Assembly (NCBI GenBank): GCA_903893815.1
Contig: CAITNS010000016.1
Coordinates: forward strand, 62,001-126,000
Reading direction: 5' to 3'
Length of the DNA stretch: 64,000 bases
Origin: an uncultured Bacteroidota bacterium
Lineage (GTDB): Bacteria > Bacteroidota > Bacteroidia > B-17B0 > Aurantibacillaceae
Shown here: piece after piece, positions 9,398 through 18,301 of the stretch
Numbering within the stretch: the stretch's first letter is position 1
How the letters are laid out: each line of letters starts with the position of its first letter
Notes under the pieces: generated by a model
What the model saw: the letters and a program-made list of their open reading frames with translations, nothing else
Told to the model about the DNA's origin: nothing
Database searches by the model: none
Translations under genes and position numbers: made by a program

Positions 9398-10277
9398 AAG
9401 GAACCATATTTCTATTTTTTATCTGTGTCTTATTGGTGCGCTGCTCGTTATGTTATCGTGTAAATCAAAAAAACATGTTCAACAGGTAGCCATTCAAAAT
9501 CAAACAGAAGATACCATAGGCAGATGTAGATTACAGTTTAAAAGTGCCAAATCATTATCAAAACACATTAAGGAAAACGAGCTTCAGTACAATTGGCTAT
9601 ATGCTAAAGCAGATGTGGAAACCTTAATAGATGGCGAAGATCATAATTTAGATGTTAGGATAAAGGCCCGAAAAGACAGTGCCATTTGGATATCTATACA
9701 AGCAGTAGGATTAATTGATATCGCAAAGCTATTGATTACTCGCGATTCGGTTAAAATGGTAGTATATGTTAAAAAACAATATTTTAAAGGCGATTTCAAT
9801 TATATTAATCAATTACTAAATGCCGATTTAGATTTTGACCTTATACAAGCCGCTTTAATTGGAAATAGTGCTGATTTTGATGATGATGATTCTAAAATGA
9901 AGCCCGTGATTGATAGAGAAAACTGTCAATATTTGTTAAGTACCGTTCGAAAACGTAAGCTACGCCGTATAAACAGTGGTCAGGATTCATTAAAACGTTC
10001 TTTACAAATCATGAGATTAAATCCTGACAATTTTAAAATCATTAATAACGATTTTGAAGATGTGTCAACAAACAGAAGTTTTCATGCGAAATATGAGAAA
10101 TTCTTGGCTTCCGACTCTGTTTTTGCACCACACAATGTTAATATTGAGATAAAGGCAGAGAAGAAAATAGACCTTAAAATTAACTATGTTCGCATAGAGA
10201 TAAATCAGCCACAAAAATTAACGCTGAACATACCAAAAAGCTATGAACCTATACCTATTAAAAAAGAACAACGTTAG
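9390..10277 (+). CDS. DUF4292-like lipoprotein
   Basis: Lipobox LVMLSCKSKKH; gene order TPR-DUF4292-M23 as seen in Bacteroidota. Confidence 0.75.
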   Translation: MIKRNHISIFYLCLIGALLVMLSCKSKKHVQQVAIQNQTEDTIGRCRLQFKSAKSLSKHIKENELQYNWLYAKADVETLIDGEDHNLDVRIKARKDSAIWISIQAVGLIDIAKLLITRDSVKMVVYVKKQYFKGDFNYINQLLNADLDFDLIQAALIGNSADFDDDDSKMKPVIDRENCQYLLSTVRKRKLRRINSGQDSLKRSLQIMRLNPDNFKIINNDFEDVSTNRSFHAKYEKFLASDSVFAPHNVNIEIKAEKKIDLKINYVRIEINQPQKLTLNIPKSYEPIPIKKEQR

Positions 10278-11574
10278 CATTATTTTATGCTTAATCTTCT
10301 TTTTTAGTAGCATTTCATTTCACACCTTTTCTCAAACTAAAGGGCAACCATCGCAAAAAGATTTACTGAACAAAAAAAATAAGTTGAATGATGATATCAA
10401 ACAACTTAACTCTCAATTAAGTCAAACAAAGGCCAGTAAAAAATCGCAAATTAATACCATTGTGGTTATCAATACCAAAATTAAAGTGCGCGAAGAATTA
10501 ATTAGCACCATCAATAGTGAGTTAGCGCAAATTAATTCTCGAATCAAAAAAAATGTAACAGAGATAAATGCCTTAAAAGCTAGCTTAGATAAATTAAAAA
10601 GCGAATATGCTAAGATGATTTATTTTGCACAACGTAATCAAGATTCTTATACAAAAATTATGTTTTTGTTTTCGTCGGGCGATTTTAATCAAGCCTATAT
10701 GCGTATTAAATACTTTCAGCAATACGCTACATTTCGTAAAAAACAAGCTGATGAAATTGTTGCTACGCAATTAGTGTTGGGTACAAAATTAAAAGAACTA
10801 GAAGGGCAACGACACGAAAAAAATGTATTACTAGGAAATGAGAAAGAAGAAAAAACGCAATTAGATGGTGAGAAGCAGCAACAAGAAATTGTGTTAAGCG
10901 AATTACAACAACAAGAAAAAGAATTAAAAGAAGAATTAGAAAAGAAAAAACGTGATGCCGAAAATTTACAAATTGCCATTAAACGTTTAATTGAAGCAGA
11001 GATAAAACGTAAGTTAGAAGAATCATCTAAAATTGCTGCAGCTAAGGCAGCCAAAGCGGAAAAAATAGCTGAGAAAAATAAAACAAAAACCAAGACAAAA
11101 ACTAAAACACCAGAAGTAAAAGCAACCGCTCCTGAGTTAACAGAAGAAGCGGAAGCGCTTGGCGCAGACTTTTCGAGCAGTAGAGGTAAATTACCTTGGC
11201 CTGTAACAAAAGGCGTTATTTGCCAGCCTTATGGCGAATATGAACACCCTGCAATCAAAGGATTTATGATGAACAACAATGGTGTAGAGATTTGTGCGAA
11301 TAAAGGCTCACAAGCGCGTGCTGTTTTTGAAGGTGAAGTCACTAGTATTGCTATCTCTCCAACTGGCGGAAAATTAATTATCATTCGTCACGGTGAGTAC
11401 TTAAGTGTTTATAGTAATATTGGCGATGTATTTGTTAAACAAGGCGACAAAGTAGCCATTAAACAGGCAATTGGAAGTATAATGGATGAAGACGGCAAAA
11501 CGAGCATGAACCTTCAAATTTGGAAGGGACAAAAAACCATGGACCCTAGTGGCTGGTTGTTTAATGCTAGGTAG
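10243..11574 (+). CDS. EnvC-like murein hydrolase activator / M23 peptidase-domain protein
   Basis: Signal peptide, long coiled coil, C-terminal LysM/M23-type domain GVEICANKGSQARAVFEGEVTSIAISPTGGKLIIIRHGEYLSVYSNI. Confidence 0.88.
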   Translation: MNLYLLKKNNVSIILCLIFFFSSISFHTFSQTKGQPSQKDLLNKKNKLNDDIKQLNSQLSQTKASKKSQINTIVVINTKIKVREELISTINSELAQINSRIKKNVTEINALKASLDKLKSEYAKMIYFAQRNQDSYTKIMFLFSSGDFNQAYMRIKYFQQYATFRKKQADEIVATQLVLGTKLKELEGQRHEKNVLLGNEKEEKTQLDGEKQQQEIVLSELQQQEKELKEELEKKKRDAENLQIAIKRLIEAEIKRKLEESSKIAAAKAAKAEKIAEKNKTKTKTKTKTPEVKATAPELTEEAEALGADFSSSRGKLPWPVTKGVICQPYGEYEHPAIKGFMMNNNGVEICANKGSQARAVFEGEVTSIAISPTGGKLIIIRHGEYLSVYSNIGDVFVKQGDKVAIKQAIGSIMDEDGKTSMNLQIWKGQKTMDPSGWLFNAR

Positions 11575-11588
11575 TTTTTTATAGGAAA

Positions 11589-12110
11589 ATGAAAAAAATA
11601 ATTTTCAGTGCGCTCATCTATCTTGTGTTAGTTTGCGTGGTAAGATTTATTGTCATTCCCGAAAAATATATTTACGGTCACCAACACGATTATAGAATTT
11701 TAGAATTTTTATTGGTTACTGTTGCTATTCCTGCAAGTGTGGGATTATTTTACATCGCAAAAACGGCAAACAAAGATAAAGCACTTGGCATAGGAATTTT
11801 ATTTATTGCGTTTGGTTTTATTGGTCTATTACTTTCCACGTTTATTGAAAAAAGTATAGTGTCATACCAAATCCATGACCATGGTAAAAACATTACTGGC
11901 AAAGTAGATTACACCTATCTAGAAAGGTCTGGCTCACGTTCATCTGGCAAATTGCAGTACCACATTATTGTAGTATTTGATGTCAATAGTAACAGCTATT
12001 ATTCTATACCAGGATTTACAGACGAAGAAAAATATAAAATAGGCGACACGATACTTGTTAAGTACTTGGAAAGAAATCCATTTTTAAATAAGATTTATTA
12101 TAAAGAATAA
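11589..12110 (+). CDS. Membrane protein, DUF3592-like
   Basis: Several TM segments followed by a soluble GKVDYTYLERSG..YKIGDTILVKYLERNPFLNKIY domain. Confidence 0.6.
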   Translation: MKKIIFSALIYLVLVCVVRFIVIPEKYIYGHQHDYRILEFLLVTVAIPASVGLFYIAKTANKDKALGIGILFIAFGFIGLLLSTFIEKSIVSYQIHDHGKNITGKVDYTYLERSGSRSSGKLQYHIIVVFDVNSNSYYSIPGFTDEEKYKIGDTILVKYLERNPFLNKIYYKE

Positions 12111-12119
12111 ACTTACAAT

Positions 12120-13406
12120 CTACTTCCCCCAGTTCATCAAATCTTTTCCAATATCGCTACGGTAATATTTACCATCGTAGCTAACAGTTTCGGCAGCTAT
12201 AAAACTTTTAGCAATAGCGTCTTCAATGGTTTTTCCAAATGAGGTGATGGCAAAAACTCGTCCGCCATTTGTTACTACGTCTTCGTTTTTAAAAGTTGTG
12301 CCTGAGTGAAACACTTGGCTATTCGTAACCTTATTTAAACCAGTTACTACTTTATTTTTTTCGTAATCTTCTGGGTAACCACCGCTCACTAATACAACGG
12401 TTGTGGCAATATCTTTGGTTACACTAAATTGTTTTTCGTGCAAGGTTTGTGTCGCCACGCCTTGTAATAAATCTAACAAATCTGATTCAATACGTGGTAT
12501 TACTACTTCTGTTTCTGGATCGCCCATGCGGCAATTGTATTCAATCACACTTGGTTCACCATCACAATTCATTAAACCAATAAAAATAAATCCACGGTAA
12601 TCAATACCATCTTTTACTAAACCATTAATGGTTGGTTTCACAATTTTTTCTTCTACTTTTTTAATAAAAGCTTCATCAGCAAATGGCACTGGGCTCACTG
12701 CTCCCATTCCACCTGTATTTAAGCCAGTATCTCCTACTCCAATGCGTTTATAATCTTTAGCAGCTGGTAATATTTTATAGGATTTTCCATCCGTCAACAC
12801 AAATACAGATAATTCAATGCCTTTTAAAAATTCTTCAATCACAACCGTATTGCCCGCATTACCAAACTTGGCATTCAAAATCATATTTTGCAATTCTGTT
12901 TTAGCTTCTGCCGCATCATCAATAATCAACACGCCTTTTCCTGCGGCTAAACCATCTGCTTTTAAAACATACGGAGGAGTTAAGTTATCAATAAAGGCAG
13001 CTCCTTCAGCAATATTATCTTTGGTAAAGCTTTTATATTTAGCTGTAGGTACACCATGTTTAAACATAAATTGCTTACTAAAATCTTTACTGCCTTCTAA
13101 CTGCGCGCCATCTTTTTTAGGACCAATCACAGGAATTTCTTTCAACACTTCATCAGCTAAAAAATAATCGTGTACCCCTTTTACTAATGGATCTTCAGGG
13201 CCAACTAATACCATATCAATACTCTTTTCCCACACTAAATTTTTAATAGCATCAAAATCAGTTGCTGATATATTAACGTTACTGCCACATTGAGCAGTTC
13301 CAGCATTTCCTGGGGCAATATATAAGTTTTCTAATTGCTTACTTTGAGCTAGTTTCCATGCAAAAGCATGCTCTCTTCCTCCTGATCCTAAAATTAATAC
13401 GTTCAT
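12120..13406 (-). CDS. purD: Phosphoribosylamine--glycine ligase
   Basis: MNVLILGSGGREHAFAWKLAQS; ADGLAAGKGV; GDPETEVV. Confidence 0.97.
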   Translation of the reverse strand: MNVLILGSGGREHAFAWKLAQSKQLENLYIAPGNAGTAQCGSNVNISATDFDAIKNLVWEKSIDMVLVGPEDPLVKGVHDYFLADEVLKEIPVIGPKKDGAQLEGSKDFSKQFMFKHGVPTAKYKSFTKDNIAEGAAFIDNLTPPYVLKADGLAAGKGVLIIDDAAEAKTELQNMILNAKFGNAGNTVVIEEFLKGIELSVFVLTDGKSYKILPAAKDYKRIGVGDTGLNTGGMGAVSPVPFADEAFIKKVEEKIVKPTINGLVKDGIDYRGFIFIGLMNCDGEPSVIEYNCRMGDPETEVVIPRIESDLLDLLQGVATQTLHEKQFSVTKDIATTVVLVSGGYPEDYEKNKVVTGLNKVTNSQVFHSGTTFKNEDVVTNGGRVFAITSFGKTIEDAIAKSFIAAETVSYDGKYYRSDIGKDLMNWGK

Positions 13407-13431
13407 ATATTTTAATTAATGCGTAAAAATA

Positions 13432-13458
13432 AAAAATCCCACCTGATTAGATGGGATT
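13432..13458 (-). terminator. Rho-independent terminator-like hairpin
   Basis: Minus strand AATCCCATCT..AGGTGGGATTTTTT downstream of 13483..13908. Confidence 0.6.
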
Positions 13459-13482
13459 GATTAAAAAGTTTTAAAAACTATT

Positions 13483-13908
13483 TTAATGTTTTCGTTTACT
13501 GAAACTAGAGTTTCCTCTTACACGTCTCATACTACGTTCTCTATTTTGTTGAGCGATAATACCATCTGTAAAACGTTTACCTTTAGTACGATTACGAGTA
13601 AATAATTTATGCTGCTCTTTCTTTTGTTTTTTACCAGGGTTTGTTTTGTGATAAACCCATGGACCATTGCTTTTATTTCCTTTAAAAACTCTAGCTAAAA
13701 AATTCTTTTTGTGTCCGCCTTTGGCAAAAGCATTTGCATTACCTCTACTCTTATTGCCAAAAAGCTTCCCTCCACCTCGTTGGTTACGATGTTCCTTTTT
13801 ACGTCCACCTCTTACCTGCGCCATGATAGGTGTAGTAACTCCTATAGATAAAATCAAAATTACTAGGGTAAAAAGTTTTGTAAGTTTCATTAATACAATA
13901 TTATACAA
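13483..13908 (-). CDS. Small exported highly basic protein
   Basis: Signal peptide ending TPIMAQ, then very K/R/G/N-rich mature region. Confidence 0.7.
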   Translation of the reverse strand: MYNIVLMKLTKLFTLVILILSIGVTTPIMAQVRGGRKKEHRNQRGGGKLFGNKSRGNANAFAKGGHKKNFLARVFKGNKSNGPWVYHKTNPGKKQKKEQHKLFTRNRTKGKRFTDGIIAQQNRERSMRRVRGNSSFSKRKH

Positions 13909-14067
13909 ATAAAATCACAAAATCCAACGTATTTAGTTTTATTTATCGAATAAAACCATAAGATTTTAACAACTAGATAGTGAAAACTGTTCACTACAAT
14001 AAAACTACAAAATGCGGTTCTTTAAAATTAATAACATTCATTTTCAATAAATAACTGTAGTTTCGCT

Positions 14068-15099
14068 TTGATGACTGTTGGTGCCATAAATGTAAACGAC
14101 TTTTTAAGCAAAAGTAAAACCGAACTCATTATAGATGTGCGAGCACCTATTGAGTTTTTCAAAGGTCATTTACCTAATGCTATTAATATTCCTTTATTTG
14201 AAGATAGCGAGCGAGCGGAAGTTGGCACTTTATATAAACAGCAGGGAAAAGATACCGCTGTCAATAGAGGCTTAGAAATTGTGTCTCCTAAAATGACTTC
14301 TTTTGTTAATCAGGTAAAAGCACTATCAAAAAACAAAAAAGTATTTGTGTATTGTTTTAGAGGTGGGATGCGCAGTAATAGTTTTGCTTGGCTCATGAAT
14401 ACTTCAGGTTTAGATGCCGTAATTATGAAAGGTGGCTATAAAGCTTTCAGAAATTATGTATTAGATTATTTTAAGCAAGACAGAAAAATAATTTTATTGG
14501 GTGGAAAAACAGGAAGCGGAAAAACAGACATCTTAAAAAAACTAAAAAAACAAAATTTACAAATTGTTGATTTAGAAAATATCGCTCATCATAAAGGCTC
14601 TGCTTTTGGTGCCATTAACGAACAAAAACAAAATCCTCAGCAGGTTTTTGAACATCAGTTGTATGATCAACTTTCTGACCTCGATAGCTCACAATACGTT
14701 ATATTAGAAGACGAATCTCAAGCCATTGGATTTAATAAATTACCCCAAGGTTTGTGGCAACAAATGAAACAAGCTACGATCATAAAAATTGAAATTCCAT
14801 TTGAATTGCGAGTACAAAAATTGGTAGAAGATTACACCACGGTTGACATCGATGCTTTAAAAGCCTGTGTTGGAAAAATAGCACAACAATTGGGAACCTT
14901 AAATACAAAATTATGTTTACAATATTTGGATGATAGAAATTTATCCGATGTAGCTCGTTTGTCCTTATTATATTATGATAGAGCTTATGAATTTAATTAT
15001 AAAAATAAAAAACAACCGATTATAAATATAAACTCTGATACGATTGAAGCAGAAGTAAATGCCTTAAAAGTAAAACAAATTATAAATACCTTGAACTAA
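14068..15099 (+). CDS. mnmH: tRNA 2-selenouridine synthase
   Basis: Rhodanese domain DVRAPIEFFKGHLPNAINIPLF + VYCFRGGMRS; P-loop GGKTGSGKT; ATG probably at 14071. Confidence 0.94.
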   Translation: MMTVGAINVNDFLSKSKTELIIDVRAPIEFFKGHLPNAINIPLFEDSERAEVGTLYKQQGKDTAVNRGLEIVSPKMTSFVNQVKALSKNKKVFVYCFRGGMRSNSFAWLMNTSGLDAVIMKGGYKAFRNYVLDYFKQDRKIILLGGKTGSGKTDILKKLKKQNLQIVDLENIAHHKGSAFGAINEQKQNPQQVFEHQLYDQLSDLDSSQYVILEDESQAIGFNKLPQGLWQQMKQATIIKIEIPFELRVQKLVEDYTTVDIDALKACVGKIAQQLGTLNTKLCLQYLDDRNLSDVARLSLLYYDRAYEFNYKNKKQPIININSDTIEAEVNALKVKQIINTLN

Positions 15100-15104
15100 A
15101 AAAC

Positions 15105-16133
15105 ATGTCAGTAAAACTTACACAATTTAGTAAAGCATCGGGCTGTGGCTGCAAAATTGCACCAGCCGTATTAGAAGAAATTTTAAAAGGCTGTAAACAA
15201 GATATTGTTTTTAAAAACTTATTAGTTGGCAGTGAAACCAAAGATGACGCCGCCGTATACGAATTAGAAGATGGCAATTGCATTATTAGCACAACAGATT
15301 TTTTTACTCCTATTGTCGACGATGCCTTTGACTTCGGAAAAATTTCGGCATGCAATGCCATTAGCGATATATATGCGATGGGCGGAAAACCTTTAATGGC
15401 AGTAGCAATTTTAGGTTGGCCAGTAGATAAAATTCCTACCGAAGTTGCGCAACAAGTGATTAAAGGTGCTCAAAATATTTGTAACAAGGCTGGTATTCCT
15501 TTAGCAGGCGGTCATAGTGTAGATACACAAGAACCCTTATTTGGTTTAGCTGTAACAGGCTTAGTAAAAAAAGAACATATCAAAAAAAATAATGCCGTTA
15601 AAGAAAATGATATTATATATATTACAAAGCCTTTAGGTATTGGTGTATTGAGTACCGCTTTAAAAAGAGGATTACTAAACGAAACGGATTATCACTTACT
15701 ATTAGAACAAACCACCACACTAAATTCGATTGGCGAAAAACTAGGAGCATTAACTTATGTGAATGCTATTACAGATGTGACTGGATTTGGTTTTGCTGGT
15801 CATTTATTAGAAATGTTAGCCAATACTAATTTATCAGCAACAATACATAAAAGCGCACTTCCTATCATGGAAGCTGCAAAAGAATACGCCAAACAATTTG
15901 TTTTTCCCGATAATACGACGCGCAACTACAATGATCAATCTAAAAACATAGCTGGTATGAAAGATTTAGATTTTATTTTTTATTGCGATCCTCAAACTTC
16001 GGGCGGTTTATTATTTAGTGTTGAAGCATCTCACGAAAAAGAAATGGATGCCTTTTTAGAATCTCAAAATCAATTTTTTGCTAAAATTGGAGCAATTACT
16101 TCAAAACAAGAAAAAGCAATAATTTTTCTCTAG
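15105..16133 (+). CDS. selD: Selenide, water dikinase
   Basis: SGCGCKIAP N-terminus, adjacent to mnmH; Cys form (TGT/TGC), no Sec codon. Confidence 0.95.
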   Translation: MSVKLTQFSKASGCGCKIAPAVLEEILKGCKQDIVFKNLLVGSETKDDAAVYELEDGNCIISTTDFFTPIVDDAFDFGKISACNAISDIYAMGGKPLMAVAILGWPVDKIPTEVAQQVIKGAQNICNKAGIPLAGGHSVDTQEPLFGLAVTGLVKKEHIKKNNAVKENDIIYITKPLGIGVLSTALKRGLLNETDYHLLLEQTTTLNSIGEKLGALTYVNAITDVTGFGFAGHLLEMLANTNLSATIHKSALPIMEAAKEYAKQFVFPDNTTRNYNDQSKNIAGMKDLDFIFYCDPQTSGGLLFSVEASHEKEMDAFLESQNQFFAKIGAITSKQEKAIIFL

Positions 16134-16218
16134 CTAAACTATTTTGTTTAACGTTTGTTAACCTATAAAATGGTAATAAAGTGTTAAAAATCACGTTTTT
16201 ACAATTAATAAAATAGTT

Positions 16219-16226
16219 TATCTTTG
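16219..16226 (+). promoter_or_regulatory. Bacteroidota -7 element (TATCTTTG) for dxs
   Basis: Exact TAnnTTTG 6 nt before the dxs ATG. Confidence 0.55.
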
Positions 16227-16231
16227 TTGTA

Positions 16232-18181
16232 ATGGAAATTGTTAAAGGTTCAGGTGTTATCCCTGGTGTATTATTGGCAAAGGTTAACTCCCCAGCCGAT
16301 TTAAAAAAACTAAAAGAAGAAGAATTAGAGCAGTTTTGTTCAGAATTGCGTCAATTTATTATTGATATCGTATCTGTAAAAGGAGGTCATTTTGGCGCTT
16401 CTTTAGGTGTTGTTGAATTGACAGCAGCTTTACACTATGTATTCAATACACCATACGACCAATTAGTTTGGGACGTAGGCCATCAAGCATACGGACATAA
16501 AATTATTACTGGCCGTAGAGATATTTTTCATACAAACCGTATTTACAAAGGTATTAGCGGTTTCCCTAAACGTTCAGAAAGTGAATATGATACTTTTGGC
16601 GTAGGTCACTCTTCTACTTCTATTGGCGGTGCTCTAGGAATGGCGGTTGCAAGTCAGTATTTAGGATTAAAAGATAAACAACACATTGCCGTTATTGGTG
16701 ATGGCTCTATGACTGCTGGTCAGGCTTTTGAAGCATTAAACCATGCAGGTATTTCAAATAGCAATTTATTAGTAGTATTAAATGATAATTGTATGAGCAT
16801 TGACCCTAACGTTGGTGCTTTGCGTGATTATTTAACTGATATAACAACTTCTCATGCATACAATAAAACAAAAGATAAAGTTTGGGAATTGCTTGGGAAA
16901 ATTAGCAAGTTTGGACCAAATGCTCAAGAAATTGCTAGTAAATTAGAGAATGCAGTTAAGACTTCATTATTAAAACAAAGCAATTTATTTGAGTCGTTAA
17001 AATTCCGTTATTTTGGACCAGTTGATGGGCACGATGTAGTTCGTTTAACGAAAATCATGGCCGATTTAAAAGATATACCTGGCCCAAAAATATTACACGT
17101 TTTAACTAAAAAAGGAAAAGGTTATAAATTCTCGGAAGAAGGAAATGAAACCGTTTGGCACTCACCAGGTTTGTTTAATAAAGAAACTGGAGAAATTATA
17201 AAAGTAGTTCCTAAAGAACCTCAACCTCCAAAATATCAAGATGTATTTGGATATACAATTGTAGAATTAGCTGAACAAAACAAAAAAATAATGGGTATCA
17301 CACCGGCTATGCCAAGTGGTTGCTCATTAAATATTATGATGAAAGCGATGCCTGATCGTGCATTTGACGTAGGTATTGCCGAACAACATGCGGTAACGTT
17401 TAGCGCAGGTTTAGCAACACAAGGCATGATCCCATATTGCAACATTTACTCTTCGTTTATGCAACGTGCATACGATCAAGTGGTACATGATGTAGCTTTA
17501 CAAAATTTAAAAGTAGTATTATGTTTAGATAGAGGTGGAATTGCTGGTGCCGATGGACCAACCCACCACGGTGCATTTGATATCCCTTATTTCCGTTGCA
17601 TTCCTAATATGATTGTGAGTGCTCCAATGAATGAAGAAGAATTACGTAACTTAATGTATACGGCTCAATTAGATGAAGTAACTGGGCCATTTAGCATTCG
17701 TTACCCACGAGGTAATGGCGTAATGGTAAATTGGAAAACACCATTTAAAAAATTAGAGATTGGAAAAGGACGCAAATTAAAAGATGGAAAAGAGGTTGCA
17801 ATTTTATCTTTAGGACATCCAGGAAACTTTGCAGTAAAAGCTATTGAGAAGTTAGAATCAGAAGGCATAACACCAGCTCACTACGATTTACGTTTTGCGA
17901 AGCCAATAGATGAAGCGATGTTGCATGACGTATTTGCTCGTTATAAAAAAATCATTACAATCGAAGATGGAACTATTGTAGGCGGTGTTGGTAGTGCTAT
18001 TTTAGAGTTTATGGCAGAAAATAATTACAGTGCTCAAGTAAAGCGATTAGGTATTCCAGACAAATTTATTGAACACGGTGAACCAAAAGAATTATACACA
18101 GAATGCGGTTTTTCTGAAGAGCAAATTTATTCGGAAGTTTTAGAAATTCTGAAAGAAAAGAAAGAAGTGAAAGTTGGATAG
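16232..18181 (+). CDS. dxs: 1-deoxy-D-xylulose-5-phosphate synthase
   Basis: GGHFGASLGVVELTAALHYVF; GDGSMTAGQAFEALNHAG; DRGGIAGADGPTHHGAFD. Confidence 0.97.
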   Translation: MEIVKGSGVIPGVLLAKVNSPADLKKLKEEELEQFCSELRQFIIDIVSVKGGHFGASLGVVELTAALHYVFNTPYDQLVWDVGHQAYGHKIITGRRDIFHTNRIYKGISGFPKRSESEYDTFGVGHSSTSIGGALGMAVASQYLGLKDKQHIAVIGDGSMTAGQAFEALNHAGISNSNLLVVLNDNCMSIDPNVGALRDYLTDITTSHAYNKTKDKVWELLGKISKFGPNAQEIASKLENAVKTSLLKQSNLFESLKFRYFGPVDGHDVVRLTKIMADLKDIPGPKILHVLTKKGKGYKFSEEGNETVWHSPGLFNKETGEIIKVVPKEPQPPKYQDVFGYTIVELAEQNKKIMGITPAMPSGCSLNIMMKAMPDRAFDVGIAEQHAVTFSAGLATQGMIPYCNIYSSFMQRAYDQVVHDVALQNLKVVLCLDRGGIAGADGPTHHGAFDIPYFRCIPNMIVSAPMNEEELRNLMYTAQLDEVTGPFSIRYPRGNGVMVNWKTPFKKLEIGKGRKLKDGKEVAILSLGHPGNFAVKAIEKLESEGITPAHYDLRFAKPIDEAMLHDVFARYKKIITIEDGTIVGGVGSAILEFMAENNYSAQVKRLGIPDKFIEHGEPKELYTECGFSEEQIYSEVLEILKEKKEVKVG

Positions 18182-18195
18182 TTCATTCTAGATTT

Positions 18196-18240
18196 AAATA
18201 AAAATGCGGTTTAATGATTATTTAAACCGCATTTTTATTT
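18196..18240. terminator. Terminator-like perfect 18-bp inverted repeat
   Basis: aaataaaaatgcggttta / taaaccgcatttttattt with 9-nt loop after dxs. Confidence 0.75.
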
Positions 18241-18301
18241 TAACAGAAATTTTATTTTAATCCTCCTTTGTTTTCGTTAAATTTGTGTAAACACCAATAA
18301 A

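Noticed and set aside
10716-11093. 125-aa minus-strand ORF rich in S/F/C
   Set aside because: Antisense of the EnvC-like coiled coil; composition is typical of reverse-translated K/E/Q repeats.
12817-13167. 116-aa plus-strand ORF
   Set aside because: Antisense of purD, which has strong family motifs.
15105-15200. Possible selenocysteine codon in selD
   Set aside because: The SGCGCK motif is encoded by TGT/TGC Cys codons with no in-frame TGA.
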